This document shows, piece after piece, positions 55,646 through 62,302 of a stretch of DNA of 64,000 bases. The DNA lies in assembly GCF_025141935.1 (NCBI RefSeq), contig NZ_CP081120.1:1984001-2048000 (forward strand), given 5' to 3'. Position 1 is the first letter of the stretch. The number at the start of each line of letters is the position of its first letter. The position numbers and the translations under genes are program-made. The notes below the pieces were generated by a model. That model was not told the DNA's origin. It was given only the letters and a program-made list of their open reading frames with translations, and did not search any database. This DNA comes from Sulfitobacter sp. S190 (GTDB lineage: Bacteria; Pseudomonadota; Alphaproteobacteria; Rhodobacterales; Rhodobacteraceae).

Positions 55646-55833
55646 TTTTCAGTCAATGCGAAAATGTTGCCCGGCCAGCGCGCGTCTAAGGCGCGTCGCG
55701 GGCTGGCAGGCGCAATGATGCCCAAAATATCGAGACACCCGTCAGCGTGCGATTTTTCGGGGGTGTTTGCCCGCGTCTCGTGCGCAATGGCAGGCGCGAC
55801 GGCCACGAGCGCGACGACAGCGCGGGATTTCTT

Positions 55834-56547
55834 CTACCAATAGCCCTTGAGCGGGGCCTCCCCGATGTGCGCCCCGACGCTGCGATGATCGGACAGCCAC
55901 AGGGCCAGCGAAGCGGACACGGCGAGGTCTGCGTGGCCGAACTTTGTGCCGCCTTCGATCCGCACGCGCCCGGTCGATCCCACGTCAGCCTCGAAGCTCT
56001 CAAGCTCTTGACGCATGAGGTCGCGGGCCTCGAAGTTGCCGATGGACAGGTCGCCGGTGTGGATGGCCGAGTTCAGCGCCGAAAGCAGCCGCGTGCGGCC
56101 CACGTTGTTGAAGGTGCGCCCGCGTTCCTTCGCTTCCGTCTCGTTCTCACCGGCCACCATCTGAACGCGGGTGTGCTGGACCGACTTCGAGTCGAGCAAA
56201 TCACAAAACGCACGGCCAACCCCGGAGGAATCCACCACGAGATAGGCGCGGCCTGCGATGGACGGGTCCATCATCAGGTTCCGAGTCACGATGGCGAGGT
56301 CTGCGTAGGACATGGCGGGCAGATGATCCGCCCGCACGATCTCCCGGCGGCGCTTGGTCAATTCCTGCCGTCCGTTGGCATCGTAGAACGGCACTCGCTC
56401 GTCGAGCAGTATCGAATAGGCGTTCCGGTCCTGCGCCTGTGCAATGTCGAGGCCCACGAGGAAGCGGCGATAGCCTTTGACGATCTCGACCGCCGGATCG
56501 GCGTTTGGCAGGATCAAGTCCTCGCCCTTTTCAACCAAGCCCTGCAT
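55834..56547 (-). CDS. Terminase large subunit, nuclease part (split gene)
   Basis: A 237-residue RNase H-like nuclease domain of a large terminase. The metal-binding acidic residues are Asp34 (VGLDIA), Asp106 (LVVDSSGVG) and Asp207 (FGHADLAVSASLAL), as in terminase_6C. It has its own start with GGAG 6-7 nt upstream, inside the last 17 bp of the ATPase gene. Encoded as a separate protein from the ATPase, whereas most phages fuse them. Confidence 0.85.
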   Translation of the reverse strand: MQGLVEKGEDLILPNADPAVEIVKGYRRFLVGLDIAQAQDRNAYSILLDERVPFYDANGRQELTKRRREIVRADHLPAMSYADLAIVTRNLMMDPSIAGRAYLVVDSSGVGRAFCDLLDSKSVQHTRVQMVAGENETEAKERGRTFNNVGRTRLLSALNSAIHTGDLSIGNFEARDLMRQELESFEADVGSTGRVRIEGGTKFGHADLAVSASLALWLSDHRSVGAHIGEAPLKGYW

Positions 56548-57325
56548 AGAGGTCTCCTAGCCTAAGTTGCGGTGTGTCGGTGAAGGCGGCAGCGATGGCC
56601 GCCGAGTCAAAGAACTGCTGTCCCCGCCCCATCCAGTTCAGACCGTGTTCAACATCGAACTCGAACTTGGACAGCACCTTTCGCTGACGCGCGACCAGCT
56701 TCGCCATGCGCGGCAGATCAAGGGAGCAGGCGCGGATGCGTTCGACTTCGGGATACATCTCCCAATCGCTCCACATCTCATAGGCCTTGCCCGATTTGCC
56801 GCCGGGTGTGGTAATCAGGATCGTCTTGGCGTTGTCCTCGGCAATCGAAAGCGTCGAGCCGAAAACATCATCAGGGATGAACGCAGCCTCGTCATAGATC
56901 AGCAGGCCATTTTTGACGCCGTAGCCACGGGCCTGTTCACCGTTTTGACCCGCCGAAACGCAGACCACTGACGAGCCGTTTTTCAGGTGCAATTCGGTCA
57001 TGGTGCGCCGCTTGGCTTCGATAGGCAGCCCCATCTTTTCCCAAGTGAACGCGATCTTGGCGAACAGCAGTTGAGACTGTGGCAGTGTCTTTGAAAGGAT
57101 GATTACCTGATGGTCAGGTTTGGACAGTTCCTGGCCTGCCATGACGCCCACGGTTGTCGATTTGCCGATCCGCCGCGACGCCAGCACCATGATGATGTCC
57201 GACGCGGAATTCATCAGCTTGCGCTGCCAATCGTCGGGCGGGCCTGCGACGACCCGCTCAAGCAGCAGCTCCGGCCTTATCCGCTCATTCAGCGTGCGGA
57301 GGAAAAGGCCAAGGTCATTCGACAT
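56531..57325 (-). CDS. Terminase large subunit, ATPase part (split gene)
   Basis: A 264-residue packaging ATPase: Walker A SRRIGKST (50-57), Walker B LLIYDEA (140-146), and ILITTPGGKSGKAYEMW (motif III/coupling). It ends soon after the ATPase core (FDSAAIAAAFTDTPQ), where ordinary TerL continues into the nuclease. The ATG at 57325 is the first with family sequence. Overlaps the candidate small terminase by 11 bp and the nuclease gene by 17 bp. Confidence 0.87.
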   Translation of the reverse strand: MSNDLGLFLRTLNERIRPELLLERVVAGPPDDWQRKLMNSASDIIMVLASRRIGKSTTVGVMAGQELSKPDHQVIILSKTLPQSQLLFAKIAFTWEKMGLPIEAKRRTMTELHLKNGSSVVCVSAGQNGEQARGYGVKNGLLIYDEAAFIPDDVFGSTLSIAEDNAKTILITTPGGKSGKAYEMWSDWEMYPEVERIRACSLDLPRMAKLVARQRKVLSKFEFDVEHGLNWMGRGQQFFDSAAIAAAFTDTPQLRLGDLYAGLG

Positions 57326-57932
57326 TGAGCGGAATCCGCCGGTCAGTGACAACCTGATGGAAGGTCTCGAACGCCTCTGGGTGCGCATGGAAAACAACCC
57401 ACAACACGTCCATCAGTTTTTGCACGTCGGGGTGCTCGTTCAGACCCAGCACAATGGTCGTCTTGTCGCGCAGGTTTGAATAGACCTTGAGCAGGTTTTC
57501 GTAGGATTTGTTCTGATCCCGCAGCAACTGCATCATCGGAGTCAGCACGTCGAACAGGTTGTCGCCGCCTTCTGCCACCATGTCGTTGAGGGCGCGATAC
57601 AGCCGCTTTTGCTCCTTGAGGATGCCCTCAATGCCGCCTTCGATCTTGTCTTGAGCGCTGTTCACTTCCTGATCGAGCGAGGTGGCGTCCAGCTTGTTCG
57701 CCTCCACCAGTACGATCTTCTCGACCTCAGGCGTAATGAACCGCTTTCGGAACCGCGTCAGGCTTTCGAGATCGACGCAGCACCTTTGGGCAATCTCCTT
57801 GAACTGGCGGCGACGCAGCACGCAGTCGAGGACAACCTCAACCACGTCCGACCGGGCGCGGATCGTGGAACGGCGGCCATTGCCCGATTCCACGGGCAAG
57901 GCCTCCTTGATGCGGTCGTAGTTGATGGTCAT
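57315..57932 (-). CDS. Candidate terminase small subunit
   Basis: A 205-residue protein. The N-terminal part carries a helix-turn-helix-like segment (RRRQFKEIAQRCCVDLESLTRFRKRFI) followed by a long helical region. Position directly before the ATPase (11-bp overlap) and size fit TerS, the DNA-recognising partner. I do not recognise a specific TerS family, so this is inference from position and architecture. Confidence 0.55.
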   Translation of the reverse strand: MTINYDRIKEALPVESGNGRRSTIRARSDVVEVVLDCVLRRRQFKEIAQRCCVDLESLTRFRKRFITPEVEKIVLVEANKLDATSLDQEVNSAQDKIEGGIEGILKEQKRLYRALNDMVAEGGDNLFDVLTPMMQLLRDQNKSYENLLKVYSNLRDKTTIVLGLNEHPDVQKLMDVLWVVFHAHPEAFETFHQVVTDRRIPLNVE

Positions 57933-58192
57933 GCAGCGGCCCGCCAGCCTGTTGCCGTGCGCCCGGCCAGTTCGACCATGTGCGGGGCCATCCGGCCAAT
58001 GACGCGCCGCGCATCCCGGCCATAGATCGCGTGATCGGCAACGTCGCGGATGAAGTCGGGTTCTTCTGCCGAGAACAGGCAGTCAAGAATGGCGTTGCGC
58101 GCGAGGGTCACGTCGAACTCCCGCACGGTACGATAGATGCCCGACAGGAACTCGCGGGCGGTGGCGTCTGCCGCCTTGTCGAGATCAGTCAT
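57929..58192 (-). CDS. Hypothetical phage protein (87 aa)
   Basis: An 87-residue helical protein without recognised domain (FDVTLARNAILDCLFSAEEPDFIRDVADHAIYG). Starts at ATG 58192, overlapping the 126-residue gene's end by 8 bp and the candidate TerS by 4 bp. Possibly a minor packaging or assembly factor by position. Confidence 0.6.
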   Translation of the reverse strand: MTDLDKAADATAREFLSGIYRTVREFDVTLARNAILDCLFSAEEPDFIRDVADHAIYGRDARRVIGRMAPHMVELAGRTATGWRAAA

Positions 58193-58565
58193 CGGAAACG
58201 ATCTCCAAAGTGGTGCCGACCTTCTCGGCCTGCGCCTTCGCGCGGCGATAGAGTGCGGCGTCACGGGCCTGCACGCGGGTCAGACGGATCGGTTCGGGCG
58301 ACAGGGCATCTTTGATCGACGCCGGGTCGCCTTTGCGTTCGAGCAGTGTCTTGAATTGCCCAGCCTCGGCCTGCTCCTTCGCGGCGGCTTCCGCTGCGGC
58401 CCGCTTCTGATCCTTGATCTCGTCGAGCATCTTTTCGGCATTGGTTTTCAGCCCGCCGATTTGATCTTCGATCTGCTTCGAGACCTGTTCCGTCAGCGCC
58501 TCAAGCAGCTTGGGCGTCGCCTTCTCGATAAATTGCTCCATCAGGCGGTCGTTGTCCTCAGACAT
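58185..58565 (-). CDS. Hypothetical coiled-coil phage protein (126 aa)
   Basis: A 126-residue charged protein with a long helix (EQFIEKATPKLLEALTEQVSKQIEDQIGGLKTNAEKMLDEIKDQKRAAAEAAAKEQ) and a basic tail. Its composition resembles capsid scaffolding proteins, but no capsid gene is near. The ATG at 58565 has GGAG at 6 nt. Directly upstream is a terminator and palindrome, so it begins a new transcript. Confidence 0.6.
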   Translation of the reverse strand: MSEDNDRLMEQFIEKATPKLLEALTEQVSKQIEDQIGGLKTNAEKMLDEIKDQKRAAAEAAAKEQAEAGQFKTLLERKGDPASIKDALSPEPIRLTRVQARDAALYRRAKAQAEKVGTTLEIVSDD

Positions 58566-58574
58566 GTGCATCTC

Positions 58575-58635
58575 CTTCACGTTCGCACAAAAAGAAAGGC
58601 AGACCCGGAAGCCCGCCTTTCTCCTGAACGTGAAG
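58575..58635 (-). terminator. Phage terminator nested in a 10-bp palindrome
   Basis: On the minus strand the inner stem AGAAAGGC/GCCTTTCT (about 58593-58600 and 58615-58622) is followed by TTTTT, a rho-independent terminator for the 206-residue gene. It lies inside a perfect 10-bp outer inverted repeat, CTTCACGTTC (58575-58584) with GAACGTGAAG (58626-58635), which ends at the ribosome site of the 126-residue gene. Confidence 0.7.
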
Positions 58636-58732
58636 ATCTGCGCGACGCCCGGTCTGCGTGATCACAATAAGTGACTGCTTTTGCTCAATAAAGATCAGTA
58701 TCAGGTGCTATGGGAGAAAGACCTAAAGTAGG

Positions 58733-59353
58733 TCAAGCAGCCGCCAGAACGTAGGTGTGGTTTTCGTCGTTTCTGACGATCTCGCCCTTGTTGATTGCGT
58801 TGGCGAGAACCTTGCGGATTGCAGCATCGCCAAATTCACCATCGGTGGCGTGGATCAAATCCCTGAATTGCCGGGGCTTCGACAGCAGCGGAAGGACCGC
58901 AGAGCGGACGGTTGAATAACTCGCTTTTACCCGGCGAGGCCGAGCCGTCTGTTTGCCAGCCTGTCGCTTGGTCCGCTGCTCCTGCGCTCGTGCAGGTGCG
59001 CTCTGTTCCGCTGCCCACAATACGCGGGCCGCGTCGATGCCACCGAAGGTGCTGCGATGATCTGCGCCGACGATCTCAGCCCCAGCCAGCACGCGCAGGA
59101 TATTTGACCGCAGGTCGTCTGCATCGAGGCCAGCCGCGTCGCAGAAATTGCGACGGGACTCCGCCCACGCGCCGTGCTCCCGTGTCAGGAAGTAAAGCGC
59201 CTCCCGCCGCGCAAGCTGGGCCTCATCCTGTTCGGAGGCCGGGATGACCTTGCCGAACAGATCGAGGACCGACCGAGCGATGGCCGCCCGATAGAGAGCC
59301 TGCGCCCCGTCAGGCCGCGAGGCGTGAAGGCCATAGTCGGGGTCGATCAGCAT
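58733..59353 (-). CDS. Hypothetical phage protein with C-terminal winged-helix-like region (206 aa)
   Basis: A 206-residue protein. The N-terminal ~105 residues are helical and contain EHGAWAESRRNFCDAAGLDADDLRSNILRVLAG; a basic linker (QRTKRQAGKQTARPRRVKA) follows; the last ~70 residues (STVRSAVLPLLSKPRQFRDLIHATDGEFGDAAIRKVLANAINKGEIVR) look like a winged helix. Starts inside the portal stop codon (TGATG). DNA binding is likely; a role in packaging or regulation is a guess. Confidence 0.62.
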   Translation of the reverse strand: MLIDPDYGLHASRPDGAQALYRAAIARSVLDLFGKVIPASEQDEAQLARREALYFLTREHGAWAESRRNFCDAAGLDADDLRSNILRVLAGAEIVGADHRSTFGGIDAARVLWAAEQSAPARAQEQRTKRQAGKQTARPRRVKASYSTVRSAVLPLLSKPRQFRDLIHATDGEFGDAAIRKVLANAINKGEIVRNDENHTYVLAAA

Positions 59354-60699
59354 CAGACATCCCGCGTGCCGATGATCGGAGAAATGTCGCCCCCGTCCTC
59401 GTCGATCATGTCGCGCTCGTCCTCCCAAGACCGATCTGCCCGCACGATCTCGCCCCTTTGCAGGTTCTCATGGAGCGAGGCGCGGCTGATGATCCCCGAC
59501 AGATACAGCTTCATCTGCTGCTCGATCATCTTCGGCTCCATCGCGCTTTCGATGAAGTCCCGCGATAGGGTCACGGAGGCCTCGTTAGTATCATCACCTA
59601 CCCATTCAGCAGCAAGGCGCAGCAGGCGGTTCAGGCCAGCCTCGACGGACACGACGACGCCATGCAGGAGCGCAAGCTCTGACCGCGTGCGCTGTGTCGC
59701 CGTGCCAAGCGTTTCGTTGCGGTTGACGGTGGACGATAGCATCCGAGCGCCGAGCGAGATCATCGTTTCGGATTTCTCCTCCATGATCTCCTTCATTGCC
59801 GCGACTCCGGCCCCCGTGAATTCCAGCATCCCCACTTCGGTGCCTTCGGGCAGCGTCCAGACAGCGCCCGATCCGATCTGCGTTGGCACCTTGTTCGCCG
59901 GGATCGACCCGGCCACCCAAGGCGTCGGGCTGGCCGTCAGGAAAATGGCGTGTTCCCGATCCGCGCTGTTCTTGAAGTGCGAGATCGCCACCTTGCAGAG
60001 CGACAGGAACGGCGGGCTGACATGCTCCGGGCGCAGGCCTTCATGGCTGACCATCAGGAACGGGATATAGTCGAGCGGCTTGCCATTGATCGTCGGGATA
60101 TGGTTCTCGCCCACATCGACACGGGTTTTGTGCTGATCCCGGATGAAGCGGCGGAACTGATAGACACCGGCCTCAAGGATCAATTCATAGGTAACGTCCG
60201 ACCCCTCCCAATCCTCGTCCGAGGCCAGATGCACACGCGTCAGCACCTTCCGCCCGTCAACGAAGCCCGTGGAGAAATCTTCGATGGTTTCGGCTTGGAA
60301 GGTTGAGATATGCGGCACGGCATTTGCGCTTGCGCCATCTGCCGGAAAGTCGAGCAGGATGCCGAAACGCCCCATCGTCGCGACCTCGCGCACCATATCC
60401 TCGACGAGCACCTGCATCGGCGCGTTCTCATAGGTCGCGTTCAGGCGCATTGGTTCTAGGCGCGGCGGCAGCATTATCACGGGGTCTTTGCGCAGGGCCA
60501 GCCCGACGAGGGCGCGGAGTGTCATTTCCGGCGCTCCGTAGAAGCAGGCCCGGTCGAGATAGTGGGTGTAGTTCTGCGCCGACATGCCGTCAGGTTTCGG
60601 GACATACAGTTGCCCCTGATCCTTCACGGCGTCCTCGCCGTCGAGGCAGTCGCGGATAAGGTGATACTGCGCTTGCAGGCGGTCCCAGTGCTTGCTCAT
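59353..60699 (-). CDS. Portal-like protein (DUF4055)
   Basis: A 448-residue protein of the DUF4055 family, the portal protein of some tailed phages through which DNA is packaged. Typical segments: YLDRACFYGAPEMTLRALVGLALRKDP, VREVATMGRFGILLDFP, YIPFLMVSHEGLRPEHVSPPFLSLCKVAISHFKNSAD and the C-terminal acidic DGGDISPIIGTRDV. Followed (1-bp overlap) by the 206-residue gene. It is encoded upstream of the terminase genes, the reverse of the common terminase-portal order. Confidence 0.85.
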   Translation of the reverse strand: MSKHWDRLQAQYHLIRDCLDGEDAVKDQGQLYVPKPDGMSAQNYTHYLDRACFYGAPEMTLRALVGLALRKDPVIMLPPRLEPMRLNATYENAPMQVLVEDMVREVATMGRFGILLDFPADGASANAVPHISTFQAETIEDFSTGFVDGRKVLTRVHLASDEDWEGSDVTYELILEAGVYQFRRFIRDQHKTRVDVGENHIPTINGKPLDYIPFLMVSHEGLRPEHVSPPFLSLCKVAISHFKNSADREHAIFLTASPTPWVAGSIPANKVPTQIGSGAVWTLPEGTEVGMLEFTGAGVAAMKEIMEEKSETMISLGARMLSSTVNRNETLGTATQRTRSELALLHGVVVSVEAGLNRLLRLAAEWVGDDTNEASVTLSRDFIESAMEPKMIEQQMKLYLSGIISRASLHENLQRGEIVRADRSWEDERDMIDEDGGDISPIIGTRDV

Positions 60700-60968
60700 T
60701 CCGCTGCCTCAAGCACGAGCGCGAGTAGGTGCCGATAAGGCAGTTCGAAACGACCCCCGCCTGCGTGAACGCGCAGGCCATCGCGTCCGCGGTCGATCAT
60801 GACGGCATCGACCGACACATCGCGTTGCTCCGGGTTGAGTAGCAGTTCACGCAGGCCTGATTGCAGGGCCGGTTTCGAGATTGGGATTGAAAAGGCGGTT
60901 GAGGAGGAAACGGTTTTCTGGGCAAGTGTGCAGGCCGCGTCACCATCCGCGGTGAAAGTGATTTGCAT
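60696..60968 (-). CDS. Hypothetical phage protein (90 aa)
   Basis: A 90-residue protein of unknown function, ATGA-coupled to the portal gene. Begins MQITFTADGDAACTLAQKT and contains GRDGLRVHAGGGRFELPYRHLLALVLE. No family recognised. A 12-bp palindrome (60991-61035) lies just upstream of its start. Confidence 0.6.
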   Translation of the reverse strand: MQITFTADGDAACTLAQKTVSSSTAFSIPISKPALQSGLRELLLNPEQRDVSVDAVMIDRGRDGLRVHAGGGRFELPYRHLLALVLEAAE

Positions 60969-60990
60969 GGGTTGATGCTTTCTTTGTGGG

Positions 60991-61035
60991 TGAACGGCCA
61001 TCCGAAAGGAACGTCGCGCGAAAGATGGCCGTTCA
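60991..61035. repeat. 12-bp perfect inverted repeat in the leader of the portal operon
   Basis: TGAACGGCCATC (60991-61002) and GATGGCCGTTCA (61024-61035) enclose 21 nt, 23 bp upstream of the 90-residue gene start. No T-run follows, so it is more likely an operator or mRNA leader structure than a terminator. The rest of 60969-61193 holds no gene I can support. Confidence 0.55.
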
Positions 61036-61193
61036 GGAGAGCCAAGCCGCGCATATCGAATGTGGACGGATGCCGCCGGGGCGCTCAACTTGTGTTTGAG
61101 GTGTTGCGGAGGGTTGCGGCTGATAATATCAGGTGGAGGCGGTCCATCCGCGATTAATCAAGATCATGACATTCCGCTTGAGAAAGAAAATCC

Positions 61194-61940
61194 ATGAAAA
61201 CTAAGGCGTTTTGGAGGTTTACGCAGAGGATTGGCTACTATGATAGTGACATAGAATTGTGTGATCTTTTGGTTGCAGCTTATATGCAAAGAGCAAATTC
61301 AGGCGACGACATTGCCGTAGATTTGGGTGCCACGGCAGCTTCGCATCCAGTACTTGCCGGAAGACCCAATACGCTCGCATCTCGAAGGACAACGGGCAAT
61401 CATTTGCGCACTACAGTTGCCGCCGCCTACATTAAAGACCTCTACGAAGATTTCTCAGAGTATTTAGCTGAGATTATGGCAAAGGCAGCATTGAAGGGCA
61501 TTAACCCTGGTCAGTTTGTTGGTGATGTAAAGTTTGACATCCAAGCCAAGGATATTCTCGCGGCTGGTAGTTGGGATAACGTAGTCAATCAAATTTCAGA
61601 AGGGATTTTTCGCAAACTCGAAAACGAGAAGAGTACGCGGGATTTGGTGCGAAAAGCTAGCATCCGCCTTGGCTTAAATATCAACAACGCCCTCCTAGAT
61701 GGAGCGATGCCTTACCTTGATGCTCGACATATCCTTGTCCATCGAGACGGAAAAACTGATCAGAGGTATCGTGATGCTTATCCAGCCGTTCGATTGCGGT
61801 CACAAAAGATAATAACTGACTTATTATTCGCAAAAGACGCTAAGACTGCTGTCAGAGCACTGGCCGATGACATTGATGCAAAGATGATTGCTGCTGGTCT
61901 AATACGGCCGCAAGACATCAATGGAAATGCTGCCGGGTGA
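61194..61940 (+). CDS. Hypothetical protein with an HEPN-like Rx4H motif
   Basis: A 248-residue protein, mostly helical, transcribed against the phage genes and with clearly lower GC. Near the C-terminus, YLDARHILVHRDGKTDQRY contains R178-x4-H183, the R-x(4-6)-H signature of HEPN ribonucleases, in the usual helical context and with the typical following HRDG. HEPN proteins in phages and defence islands are often abortive-infection or toxin RNases. No antitoxin partner is adjacent. The family call rests on one motif, so it is tentative. Confidence 0.6.
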   Translation: MKTKAFWRFTQRIGYYDSDIELCDLLVAAYMQRANSGDDIAVDLGATAASHPVLAGRPNTLASRRTTGNHLRTTVAAAYIKDLYEDFSEYLAEIMAKAALKGINPGQFVGDVKFDIQAKDILAAGSWDNVVNQISEGIFRKLENEKSTRDLVRKASIRLGLNINNALLDGAMPYLDARHILVHRDGKTDQRYRDAYPAVRLRSQKIITDLLFAKDAKTAVRALADDIDAKMIAAGLIRPQDINGNAAG

Positions 61941-62298
61941 GTTAGATCGGGGCCGGTCGCAGATTATTGCTCAGATATTTCCGAGTGTGGGGCCGGGTTT
62001 CCACGTCAGCAGCAGGGGGTTCCAAAAGGTGCCGGTGTGTATCTGCGACTCGGTCGCAACTGGATGTTGCAGCGTTGTTGCAGAGCCTGACCAACCGCTT
62101 GAGGTGCCACGGCAATTCACCGGCGGAATTGATCGGTGATCAATTGGTCGGGCGCAAAGTATGTCAGCATTGTTGACGCATCACGGATAGACCGCTCCGA
62201 GTGACACTTGCAGCACGTCCGCAGCGCAACATCACGGGCAGCAAGTTAAACGTGCGAACTCGTTAATATAGAGCTATACTATTAACTGTTTCGCACGT
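61941..62298. other. Gene-free intergenic region dense in palindromes
   Basis: A 358-bp stretch between the convergent HEPN-like and helicase genes. No coding sequence is supported. It holds CAATTC/GAATTG (62113-62118, 62126-62131), AATTGATC/GATCAATT (62127-62134, 62138-62145) and, at the right end, a nested 57-nt palindrome that runs slightly past the region. Candidate roles are termination, an origin or a recombination site. Confidence 0.6.
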
Positions 62299-62302
62299 TT
62301 AA
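62246..62302. repeat. Nested 57-nt palindrome at the end of the helicase gene
   Basis: Outer arms TTAAACGTGCGAA (62246-62258) and TTCGCACGTTTAA (62290-62302) are a perfect 13-bp repeat. Inside, GTTAATA (62262-62268) and TATTAAC (62280-62286) add a 7-bp second stem, leaving an 11-nt loop. The right arm covers the helicase stop codon. It has no poly-T on either side, so a role beyond termination is possible. Confidence 0.65.
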
